The notes under the pieces were generated by a model. That model was not told the origin of the DNA, did no database searches, and was given only the letters and a program-made list of their open reading frames with translations. The position numbers were made by a program, and so were the translations under genes. Below are positions 14,468 to 21,530 of a stretch of 21,530 nucleotides of DNA, piece by piece (positions within the stretch are counted from its first letter, which is position 1; every line of letters starts with the position of its first letter). The stretch covers positions 1-21,530 of the forward strand of contig JBKCEW010000163.1 of the NCBI GenBank assembly GCA_046304235.1, in the 5' to 3' direction. The stretch is from CANHVK01 sp046304235 (lineage in GTDB: Bacteria > Bacteroidota > Bacteroidia > Flavobacteriales_D > Crocinitomicaceae).

Positions 14468-16516
14468 TTTTGATTGATCTATTTTTCTAACCATCGTCAA
14501 AATCGTAGCAATTGCTACCGTTTCACCCGTCTCATCATATACATCAACAAGGAATTTTACAATTCCTTTTGCGATATCATCTTCACTTCTTTTCTCTTGG
14601 TCAATTTTTTCTTTAACTGTAAAACGAACACCAATTGTAGCACCAGGATAAACTGGTTTAGTAAAACGAGCCTCTTCAATTCCATAATTCAATAATACAG
14701 GTCCCTTTTTCGGATCAACGAATAATCCAGCCGCCTTTGACAATACAAAATAACCATGTGCTACTCTTCGCTCAAAAATGGTTCCTTCTAATGAAGTTGC
14801 ATCCATGTGCGCGTAAAAGTTATCCCCTGAAACATTGGCAAAATTGACAATATCCGCATCTGAAACAGTATGTTTATGAGTGAAAACCGTCTCGCCTATC
14901 ACTAATTCTTCGAAATGTTTTCTAAACACATGTGGGTTTGCTTCAGGCATTGCTGCACCTACTTGGAATTGTTGAGTAATTGCAGTAATTGTAGTAGGGT
15001 GACCTTGTATCGCTGTTCTTTGTAAATAGTGCAATACTCCTCTTTTTCCACCCATTTCTTCACCACCACCAGCGCGTCCTGGTCCACCATGTGTCAATAA
15101 AGGCATTGGAGAACCATGTCCAGTGCTTTCTTTTGCACATTCACTATTCAACACCAAAATACGACCATGCATACTTGCAGCACCTACCACATATTCTGTT
15201 GCCTCTTGATTATCTGGAGTAACAATAGAAGAAACCAAAGAACCTTTCCCCATTCGAGCTAGTTCAATCGCATCATCTATATTTTTATAAGGCATAATGG
15301 TAGAAACAGGACCAAAAGCCTCAATTTCATGTACATCTGTTTTATGGAAAGGATCGTTATTCACAAATAAAATAGGAGAGAAAAATGCGCCACCTACACA
15401 GTTATCTCCAATCACATCTACCGATTGAGGATTACCATAAACGATTTCTTGTGTTTGCGCTAATTTCAATACATTTTCACGAACTCGCTCTACCTGTGTT
15501 TGTGTAGCAAGAGCACCCATTCTAACACCTTCCATACTCGGGTCACCAATTTTAGTCGAAGCCAAACGAGCAGCAATTTGCTTTTGAACATCGTCTAACA
15601 AATTATCTGGAACTAGAATACGTCGCACAGCCGTACATTTTTGTCCCGCTTTGATTGTAATTTCCTTAACCGTTTCTTTGATAAACAAATCAAATTCTGG
15701 TGTACCAGGAACAGCGTGTTTACCAAGAACCGTTGCATTTAATGAATCTGCCTCTAAATTAAACGGTATGCTTTTTTGACTGAATTGGGGTAATGCTTTT
15801 AATACTTTACCAGTATGAGCACTTCCTGTGAAAGTTACGGTATCTTCCAAATCTACATGTTCTAAAATCCCACGACCTAAACCAGATACCAACTGTAAAC
15901 TTCCTTCAGGTAAGATACCAGAAGCAATAATATCTTTTACAACCGCTTCCGTAACAAACGAAGTGTATTCAGATGGTTTAACCACTGCAGGTACACCAGC
16001 CATTAAATTCACTGCAATTTTCTCTAACATTCCCCAAATTGGGAAGTTGAAAGCATTAATATGCACTGCAACCCCTTGTTTAGGTACCATTATGTGATGA
16101 CCAATAAACGTTCCTCCTTTAGATAAAGGCGCCGCGGTTCCATCTACATAATAAGGTAAATCAGGAAATTGACGACGAAGTGAAGCATTTGCAAATAAGT
16201 TACCAATACCTCCTTCGATATCAATCCACGAATCGACTTTGGTAGCACCTGTTAAATGACTGATTGCATAATAACTGACTTTTCTTTCCATTAAATAAAG
16301 AGCCAATGCTTTTAACATACGCCCTCTTTCTTGGAAAGTCATTTTACGTAATTTTTGCCCGCCAATCGATCTACCGTATTGTAAAATTTCGTTGAAATCT
16401 AAACCAGCACTAGAAACCTCTCCAATTTTATCTCCTGTAAGTGCATTGTATACATTCATTTCGGAACCTTCTCCCGAAACCCATTGTCCTAAAACATAAT
16501 TTTTTACTTGAAACAT
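14465..16516 (-). CDS. paaZ: PaaZ-type bifunctional aldehyde dehydrogenase / enoyl-CoA hydratase
   Basis: The 683 residues match E. coli PaaZ (681) in length and order: an N-terminal aldehyde dehydrogenase domain and a C-terminal MaoC-like (R)-hydratase domain. In phenylacetate breakdown PaaZ opens the oxepin-CoA ring and oxidises the resulting aldehyde. The dehydrogenase residues E255 (FNLEADSLN) and C294 (AGQKCTAVRR) correspond to E256 and C295 of E. coli. The hydratase site D565/H570 lies in NVSGDNFYAHMD, so both activities look intact. None of the other paa genes (paaABCDE, paaF, paaG, paaH, paaJ, paaK) is in the window, so the physiological substrate is uncertain. The gene follows a 48-residue membrane-protein gene by 14 nt. 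Confidence 0.93.
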   Translation of the reverse strand: MFQVKNYVLGQWVSGEGSEMNVYNALTGDKIGEVSSAGLDFNEILQYGRSIGGQKLRKMTFQERGRMLKALALYLMERKVSYYAISHLTGATKVDSWIDIEGGIGNLFANASLRRQFPDLPYYVDGTAAPLSKGGTFIGHHIMVPKQGVAVHINAFNFPIWGMLEKIAVNLMAGVPAVVKPSEYTSFVTEAVVKDIIASGILPEGSLQLVSGLGRGILEHVDLEDTVTFTGSAHTGKVLKALPQFSQKSIPFNLEADSLNATVLGKHAVPGTPEFDLFIKETVKEITIKAGQKCTAVRRILVPDNLLDDVQKQIAARLASTKIGDPSMEGVRMGALATQTQVERVRENVLKLAQTQEIVYGNPQSVDVIGDNCVGGAFFSPILFVNNDPFHKTDVHEIEAFGPVSTIMPYKNIDDAIELARMGKGSLVSSIVTPDNQEATEYVVGAASMHGRILVLNSECAKESTGHGSPMPLLTHGGPGRAGGGEEMGGKRGVLHYLQRTAIQGHPTTITAITQQFQVGAAMPEANPHVFRKHFEELVIGETVFTHKHTVSDADIVNFANVSGDNFYAHMDATSLEGTIFERRVAHGYFVLSKAAGLFVDPKKGPVLLNYGIEEARFTKPVYPGATIGVRFTVKEKIDQEKRSEDDIAKGIVKFLVDVYDETGETVAIATILTMVRKIDQSK

Positions 16517-16530
16517 CTTTAATTATTTAA

Positions 16531-16677
16531 TTAAAACAATAATCGTTTGATTAACATATAGATTAGAATAAATCCGCCGAATAAACCCAATCCTATTTTC
16601 CAATCTATTGCTCCCATTAAAATGAGTGCCAAATCTGCAATTAATACTACCAAGTAAAGTAATCTTTTTATCATCAT
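16531..16677 (-). CDS. Small two-helix membrane protein upstream of paaZ (48 aa)
   Basis: A short frame on the minus strand runs from ATG 16677 (or ATG 16674) to TAA 16531-16533. The 48 residues begin MMIKRLLYLVVLIADLALIL, have a short GAIDWKIG turn, and end in a second hydrophobic stretch (LFGGFILIYMLI) followed by KRLLF. This gives two membrane helices with positive charges at both ends, so N- and C-termini are probably cytoplasmic. It ends 14 nt before the paaZ start and has no terminator after it, which implies cotranscription. I do not recognise a family. The codons read like those of the neighbours, and the hydrophobic pattern is too regular for a chance frame. Confidence 0.7.
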   Translation of the reverse strand: MMIKRLLYLVVLIADLALILMGAIDWKIGLGLFGGFILIYMLIKRLLF

Positions 16678-16689
16678 TTATATTTTTAA

Positions 16690-16697
16690 CGAAAATA
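16690..16697 (-). promoter_or_regulatory. Weak -7 box candidate for the small-protein/paaZ unit
   Basis: On the minus strand this reads TATTTTCG, with one mismatch to TAnnTTTG, ending 12 nt before ATG 16677. The short distance makes it only a candidate. Confidence 0.3.
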
Positions 16698-16781
16698 ACA
16701 ATTTTGAAAGTAGGCTATTCAGAAAGCATTTGAAAATATTTAGTAAGTATTGTATTTACAGACAATCCCTCATTATTTTAT

Positions 16782-16789
16782 TATCTTTG
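16782..16789 (+). promoter_or_regulatory. -7 promoter box for metG
   Basis: TATCTTTG is an exact TAnnTTTG match ending 22 nt before the metG ATG. No clear TTTG lies 19-21 nt upstream of it. Confidence 0.75.
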
Positions 16790-16811
16790 CCACTCACGAA
16801 ATCATTCATTT

Positions 16812-18869
16812 ATGACCAAGGAAAAATTTACCGTAACAGCCGCTTTACCCTATGCAAACGGACCCCTTCATTTAGGACACGTTGCAGGAGTTTATTTACC
16901 AGCAGATATTTTTGTTCGCTTTCTTCGTATGAACAACCACGACGTAGCGTTTATTTGCGGTAGTGATGAACACGGTGCTGCGATTACATTAAGAGCTAAA
17001 AAAGAAGGGATTACTCCTCAAGAGATAGTAGACAAGTACAACAAAATTATCGGTAAATCCTTTGAAGATTTCGGAATTTCCTTTGATATCTTTCACCGTA
17101 CTTCGGCTGAAATTCACCACAAAACAGCACAAGACTTTTTTCTAGAGTTGGAAAAGAAAGGCAAGTTTATCGAAGAAACTACAGAACAATATTTTGACGA
17201 AGAGTTTCAACAATTCCTTGCAGATAGATACATCGTTGGAGAATGTCCAAATTGTCATAATGAAAATGCCTATGGTGACCAATGTGAAAAATGTGGTTCT
17301 TCGCTAAACCCAACAGACCTCATCAATCCAGTTTCGACCTTAAGTGGAAAAAAACCTATTTTAAAATCTACTTCACACTGGTTCTTACCCATGGACAGAC
17401 ATGAAGATTGGTTGAAAGAATGGATTTTGGAAGGTAAATTAGACGGAGTACAACAACACGACCCTAAAACGTGGAGAAATCAAGTGACAGGTCAATGTAT
17501 GTCTTGGATTAACAATGGATTAAAACCACGTGCAATGACCCGCGATTTGGATTGGGGAGTAAAAGTTCCACTACCAAATGCCGATGGAAAAGTTTTGTAT
17601 GTATGGTTGGATGCACCAATTGGATATATTTCTGCTACAAAACAGTGGGCATTAGACAACAACAAAAACTGGGAAGATTACTGGAAAGGTGACCGCAAAT
17701 TGGTTCATTTTATCGGAAAAGACAATATTGTATTCCACGCTATTATTTTTCCTATTTTATTGAAAGACCACGGAGATTTAATTTTGCCAGACAACGTACC
17801 AGCTTACGAATTTTTAAACCTAGAAGGAGATAAATTTTCAACATCACGTAACTGGGCGGTTTGGTTACACGAATATTTAGAAAAATACCCTACGAAAGTA
17901 GATGAATTAAAATATACCCTTACTGCGATTGCCCCTGAAAGCAAAGACAGTGAATTTACGTGGAAAGAATACCAATCAAGGGTAAACAACGAATTAGCAG
18001 ATATTCTTGGAAATTTCGTCAATAGAGCCTTGGTGTTGACTCAAAAATACTATGAAGGAAAAGTTCCTGCATTAGGTAACGTAACACCTGAAGATCAAAA
18101 TATACTAGATGCTTTACAAGAATTTCCAGCGAAAATCGCTTCGTTGATTTATGCTTACAAATTGCGTGAAGCACAATCTGAAGTAATGAATTTAGCCCGT
18201 TTAGGTAATAAATACTTGGCGGATAACGAACCTTGGAAATTAGTAAAAACGGATGCTTTACGTGTAGAAACAATTATGCATATTGCAATCCAAATCACTG
18301 CCAAATTAAGTTTATTGTTAGAGCCTTTCTTACCAACTACTGCTGGTAAACTAAGAGGTTTCTTAAACTTGGGCTTAACAAATTGGGAGGCTATTTCTAA
18401 ACAAACCATCCTTGATGCTGGACATATTACAAATACACCTGAAATTTTATTTCAAAAAATTGAGGATTCGTTTGTAGAACAAGAAGTAGAAGCATTACAA
18501 GCAACCAAAGAAGTTCCTGCAACGAATTTCCCTCCTCAAAAACCAAATGTTTCCTTTGATGATTTCACCAAAATGGATATTCGTTTGGGAAAAATTATTG
18601 AAGCAGAAAAAGTACCAAAAGCAGACAAATTACTAAAATTAACGGTCGATACAGGGATTGATACCCGTACGATAGTTTCTGGAATTGCATCCTACTATAA
18701 TCCAGAGGAAGTGGTTGGAAAAACGGTTTCTGTATTATTAAACCTCGAACCACGCAAAATACGCGGGGTTGAATCACAAGGGATGATTTTAATGGCAGAA
18801 AACGAAAACGGAGAATTAAGTTTTGTTTCTCCTGAAAAAGAATTTGGTGCTGGTGGAGAAATCCGTTAG
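16812..18869 (+). CDS. metG: Methionyl-tRNA synthetase with C-terminal tRNA-binding domain
   Basis: This 685-residue class I synthetase charges tRNA-Met. The HIGH-type motif HLGH is at residues 20-23. A zinc knuckle has C145, C148, C158 and C161. The KMSKS loop appears as KFSTS (340-344). The anticodon-binding helical domain follows. The last ~105 residues form an EMAP/Arc1-like OB fold (DDFTKMDIRLGKIIEAEKV, KIRGVESQGMILMA) that binds tRNA and supports dimerisation, as in the long bacterial MetG. The start ATG fits the -7 box at 16782-16789. A glycosyltransferase gene starts 1 nt after the stop. Confidence 0.97.
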   Translation: MTKEKFTVTAALPYANGPLHLGHVAGVYLPADIFVRFLRMNNHDVAFICGSDEHGAAITLRAKKEGITPQEIVDKYNKIIGKSFEDFGISFDIFHRTSAEIHHKTAQDFFLELEKKGKFIEETTEQYFDEEFQQFLADRYIVGECPNCHNENAYGDQCEKCGSSLNPTDLINPVSTLSGKKPILKSTSHWFLPMDRHEDWLKEWILEGKLDGVQQHDPKTWRNQVTGQCMSWINNGLKPRAMTRDLDWGVKVPLPNADGKVLYVWLDAPIGYISATKQWALDNNKNWEDYWKGDRKLVHFIGKDNIVFHAIIFPILLKDHGDLILPDNVPAYEFLNLEGDKFSTSRNWAVWLHEYLEKYPTKVDELKYTLTAIAPESKDSEFTWKEYQSRVNNELADILGNFVNRALVLTQKYYEGKVPALGNVTPEDQNILDALQEFPAKIASLIYAYKLREAQSEVMNLARLGNKYLADNEPWKLVKTDALRVETIMHIAIQITAKLSLLLEPFLPTTAGKLRGFLNLGLTNWEAISKQTILDAGHITNTPEILFQKIEDSFVEQEVEALQATKEVPATNFPPQKPNVSFDDFTKMDIRLGKIIEAEKVPKADKLLKLTVDTGIDTRTIVSGIASYYNPEEVVGKTVSVLLNLEPRKIRGVESQGMILMAENENGELSFVSPEKEFGAGGEIR

Positions 18870-18870
18870 G

Positions 18871-19974
18871 ATGCGCATTGCAATTAATACACGCTTTTTA
18901 TTGCCCCATAAAATGGAAGGTTTTGGGTGGTATACGTATGAGATGGTCAAACGTCTTGTAATAAACCACCCCGAACATACCTTTCTGTTTTTCTTCGATC
19001 GTAACTACGACGAAGGTTTTCTATTTGCAGATAATATTGAACCCATTGTATTAAGTCCACCCGCAAGACACCCGATTTTATTTATTTGGTGGTTTGAAAT
19101 AGCAGTGAAACGTGCTTTAAAAAAACACAAAGCCGATTTGTTTTTCTCTCCTGATGGCTATTTAAGTTTAGGGAGTTCAGTGAAACAAATTCCTGTTATG
19201 CACGACTTGAATTTCGAGCATTATCCTGATGATATTCCTTGGAGTGCCAGAATGTATTATAAATACTTCTTCCCGAAGTTTGCTAAAAAAGCACACAAAA
19301 TTGTAACCGTTTCAGACTATTCGAAACAAGATATTTGTAAAACCTACAACATTTCGCAAGAGAAAGTTCACGCAATATGGAATGGTGCATCGGAAAAATT
19401 CGCACCCATTTCAGCGAAAGAAAAATTAACTATTCAACAAGAATTAACTGGGGGTAAACCCTATTTTTTATTTGTTGGATCTTTACACCCACGTAAAAAT
19501 GTAAAACGCTTATTAGAAGCCTATCAAGCATATAGAAAACTACACGCTGATTTTGATTTAGTTGTTGTTGGCGAACCTATGTGGAAACAAAACACTTCTT
19601 ATTTAGAATATGCTGATAATTCGATCCATTTTACCGGACATTTATCATTAGAACGACTAACCAAGGTAATGGGAGCCGCTTCGATCTTTGTATTTGTTCC
19701 TTATTTCGAAGGCTTTGGTATTCCATTGGTAGAAGCGATGCGTTGTGGAACCCCAATCATTGCTGGAAACAAAACTTCTTTACCAGAAATTTTAGGTGAT
19801 GCGGGTATCTTAGTTGACCCGTTTTCAGTAGAAGAAATTACCCAAACGATGATTACACTTTCAACCGATATTTCACTTCAACAATCCTTATCCGCAAAAG
19901 GACTAGAACGCAGTCAGCAATTCTCTTGGGATAAAAGTGCCGAAAAATTGTGGGAGGTATTGATTAAAAATTGA
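18871..19974 (+). CDS. GT4-family glycosyltransferase
   Basis: This 367-residue GT-B retaining glycosyltransferase uses a nucleotide-sugar donor. The N-terminal half starts MRIAINTRFLLPHKMEGFGW, with a Gly-rich acceptor loop. The C-terminal half begins at FLFVGSLHPRKNVKRLLEAY (residues ~199-218) and has the E-x7-E nucleotide-binding motif, E280 and E288, in YFEGFGIPLVEAMRCGTPII. The start at 18871 lies 1 nt after the metG stop and replaces an out-of-frame extension from 18823 that overlaps metG by 47 nt. Cotranscription with metG is likely. Probable roles are in lipopolysaccharide, capsule or protein glycan synthesis; the specificity is unknown. No convincing terminator is seen in the 99 nt before the convergent ATPase gene. 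Confidence 0.88.
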   Translation: MRIAINTRFLLPHKMEGFGWYTYEMVKRLVINHPEHTFLFFFDRNYDEGFLFADNIEPIVLSPPARHPILFIWWFEIAVKRALKKHKADLFFSPDGYLSLGSSVKQIPVMHDLNFEHYPDDIPWSARMYYKYFFPKFAKKAHKIVTVSDYSKQDICKTYNISQEKVHAIWNGASEKFAPISAKEKLTIQQELTGGKPYFLFVGSLHPRKNVKRLLEAYQAYRKLHADFDLVVVGEPMWKQNTSYLEYADNSIHFTGHLSLERLTKVMGAASIFVFVPYFEGFGIPLVEAMRCGTPIIAGNKTSLPEILGDAGILVDPFSVEEITQTMITLSTDISLQQSLSAKGLERSQQFSWDKSAEKLWEVLIKN

Positions 19975-20073
19975 AAAATTACAGATTACAAATTAGAAAT
20001 TATATTAATTCAACCGACTTCATTATGAGTTCATCGAAGTAAATGGAGGTGTCTTAAGTAGACATAATATAAA

Positions 20074-21375
20074 TCAATCATTTAACTCTAAATTCATTAG
20101 TGCATAAAGTGGTATATTAGTTACCCATGTTTCTTTTTTATAGTTTGACAAAGACGTACGATAACAATGAATTTGAGGATTTTTTAACGCAAATGTTTTG
20201 AGGGATTTTGCTTGTAAATTTTCTGTCGCTTTTACTTCTAATGGAATGATTTTACCTTTCTTTTCAAACAAAAAATCTACCTCCGCTGAACCACTTTCAT
20301 TTGCCCAATAACATACATTTAATTTTTCTTCACATAACAGTTGTTGTAATACATATTGTTCTGTCAGTGAACCTTTAAACTCTTGAAATAAATTATCACC
20401 TAATAAAATTGTTTGTGCTTGTAAATTAGACATTGCACCTAACAATCCCACATCGAGAATATATAATTTAAATGCTTGTAAGTCTACATAACTAGAAATA
20501 GGTAAAGCCGCTTTTTTATTTCTAAATACTTTTTTAACTAATCCATAATCTTCTAACCAAGATAGTGCCAATTCGTAGTCTTTCGCTCTGGCTCCTTCTT
20601 TGATGATTCCGTAAATAAACTTTTTATTTTCTTTTGTTAATTGACTTACAATTGTATTCCAAATCATCCTGATTTTCGGGATAATTTCTGATGGAGCGTG
20701 TTTTGAGAAATCTTGCTCGTAGGCCATTAAGATATTCTGTTGAATCATTCGAACACCTTCAAAATGTTCTTTCTGTATGAAATAATTCACTGCTTCAGGC
20801 ATTCCTCCAACATAATAGTATTCCTTTAGTAGTTGAATGTATTTGTGTTTAAATTGGGTAATAAATTCCCAATCTTGTTCCTTTAATAAGGTTACTAACC
20901 TACCTTCACTTTTCGCCTCCAAAAACTCCGAGAAATTCATTGGATTTAGATAGAGAAAATCAACTTGTCCAACTGGAAAAGAAGTTTGTTGCTTCAAAGC
21001 AATTCCGAGTAATGAACCAGCACCAATAATATGCAATTGTGGCAATTCTTCGTTGAAATATTTCAAGGATGTGATTGCGCCTAATGCTTCTTGAATTTCA
21101 TCTAATATAACTAACGTTTTCCCAATTGTTATCGTTGAATTTGTATAAATTTCGAGTGCTTTAACGATTCGTTTTGGGTTATAATCTTGTTCAAAGATTC
21201 CACGCAAACTCACTTCTTTTTCAAAGTTAATGTACAAGTAATTTTGGAAATTTTGCTCCCCAAAATTCTTCATTAACCATGTTTTTCCAACCTGACGTGC
21301 GCCATACACTAATAAAGGTTTTCTGAATTCAGAGTCTTTCCAGACTTGTAATGCTTGTTCTGCTTGCCTTTTCAT
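20074..21375 (-). CDS. AAA ATPase with DUF4143 (PD-(D/E)XK-like) C-terminal domain
   Basis: The 433-residue protein belongs to the AAA_14/DUF4143 group, common in multiple copies in Bacteroidota. Walker A is GARQVGKT (residues 25-32), Walker B is VILDEIQ (89-95) and a sensor-type IIGAGSLLG lies at 117-125. A winged-helix region follows. The DUF4143 domain near 330-415 keeps nuclease-fold residues: E338 in LTEQYV, E364 and D366 in AEVDF, and E379-x-K381 in PLEVKA. The biological role of the family is not established; nuclease activity is only suggested by these residues. The gene is monocistronic, convergent to the glycosyltransferase gene, and its upstream region contains 32-bp tandem repeats. 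Confidence 0.85.
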   Translation of the reverse strand: MKRQAEQALQVWKDSEFRKPLLVYGARQVGKTWLMKNFGEQNFQNYLYINFEKEVSLRGIFEQDYNPKRIVKALEIYTNSTITIGKTLVILDEIQEALGAITSLKYFNEELPQLHIIGAGSLLGIALKQQTSFPVGQVDFLYLNPMNFSEFLEAKSEGRLVTLLKEQDWEFITQFKHKYIQLLKEYYYVGGMPEAVNYFIQKEHFEGVRMIQQNILMAYEQDFSKHAPSEIIPKIRMIWNTIVSQLTKENKKFIYGIIKEGARAKDYELALSWLEDYGLVKKVFRNKKAALPISSYVDLQAFKLYILDVGLLGAMSNLQAQTILLGDNLFQEFKGSLTEQYVLQQLLCEEKLNVCYWANESGSAEVDFLFEKKGKIIPLEVKATENLQAKSLKTFALKNPQIHCYRTSLSNYKKETWVTNIPLYALMNLELND

Positions 21376-21379
21376 ACTG

Positions 21380-21387
21380 TAAATGTA
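21380..21387 (-). promoter_or_regulatory. -7-like box just before the DUF4143 ATPase
   Basis: On the minus strand this reads TACATTTA, one base off TAnnTTTG and only 4 nt before the ATG. If it is used, the transcript would be leaderless or nearly so; otherwise the promoter is within or beyond the repeats. Confidence 0.3.
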
Positions 21388-21406
21388 GAAAAAAACAGAA
21401 GAAATT

Positions 21407-21502
21407 ACATTTTTTCGTACGACTTTTTGTGAAAAATAACACTTTTTCGTACGACTTTTTGTGAAATATTACATTTTTTAGCGAGAGTTTTTTTTAAAAT
21501 TA
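21407..21502. repeat. Three tandem 32-bp units upstream of the DUF4143 ATPase
   Basis: Units lie at 21407-21438, 21439-21470 and 21471-21502. The first two differ at only a few bases and each holds the palindrome TCGTACGA (21415-21422 and 21447-21454) followed by CTTTTTGTGA. The third keeps ACATTTTTT and a T-rich middle but has lost the palindrome. A partial tail of another unit may precede 21407. Their position, 32 nt or more upstream of the gene, suggests regulatory sites. Confidence 0.85.
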
Positions 21503-21530
21503 ATCATTCAAAATACATAAATTATAATTC

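Noticed and set aside
18823..18870. Glycosyltransferase start within metG
   Set aside because: The extension is the out-of-frame metG end; the GT fold begins exactly at the Met at 18871.
19975..20073. Terminator between the glycosyltransferase and the ATPase genes
   Set aside because: Only weak short stems (such as TGTCT/AGACA) are visible, with no T-tract in either direction.
21407..21502. CRISPR array
   Set aside because: The units are directly adjacent without variable spacers, only three copies exist, and no cas gene is present.

Overview
The window reads as a chromosomal segment of a Bacteroidota bacterium, most likely Flavobacteriales. The DNA is AT-rich. Several genes are preceded by an exact TAnnTTTG box, the -7 element read by the Bacteroidota primary sigma factor, and Shine-Dalgarno sequences are mostly absent. 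The left edge holds a cargo protein with a type IX secretion C-terminal sorting domain. LysS carries a C-terminal extension, and a long PurF-like enzyme is present. No tRNA, rRNA, IS element, prophage or CRISPR array was seen, and no gene-free gap exceeds 300 bases.

Layout. 1-2349 (+): the 3' end of a secreted Ig-like protein with a Por sorting tail, a GTAA-loop terminator, then a PorG-like (DUF6089) outer-membrane protein. 2355-5543 (-): a tight three-gene unit, FkbM methyltransferase, polysaccharide flippase and heme A synthase, with 6-nt gaps. 5652-7367 (+): lysS, facing purK (8581-7433, -) across a 50-nt near-perfect palindrome. 8742-9707 (+): an OmpA-family lipoprotein. 9798-10266 (+): a toxin-antitoxin pair, an unrecognised 71-aa antitoxin overlapping a YoeB toxin, lying between two almost identical hairpin terminators. 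12217-10316 (-): a long PurF-like amidophosphoribosyltransferase, divergent from dxs (12394-14346, +). 16677-14465 (-): a 48-aa two-helix membrane protein directly upstream of an orphan paaZ. 16812-19974 (+): metG, then a GT4 glycosyltransferase 1 nt downstream. 21375-20074 (-): a DUF4143 AAA ATPase whose upstream region contains three tandem 32-bp units.

How the genes fit together. Most are core metabolism: lysine and methionine tRNA charging, purine synthesis (PurK and the PurF-like enzyme), isoprenoid synthesis (Dxs), heme A for cytochrome oxidase, and aldehyde/enoyl-CoA chemistry (PaaZ). Around these are cell-envelope genes (flippase, FkbM, GT4, OmpA lipoprotein, PorG-like, T9SS cargo) and two accessory loci (YoeB module, DUF4143 ATPase). 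No complete new defence or metabolic system is evident. The parts most worth a second look are the non-YefM antitoxin with YoeB between twin terminators, the small membrane protein upstream of paaZ, the helically phased 32-bp repeats before the ATPase, the Asn at a heme-ligand position in heme A synthase, and the lysS/purK palindrome.

Several longest-ORF starts were rejected because they lie inside promoter boxes, terminators or upstream genes. Corrected starts are given for lysS, the OmpA lipoprotein, the antitoxin, the PurF-like gene and the glycosyltransferase.
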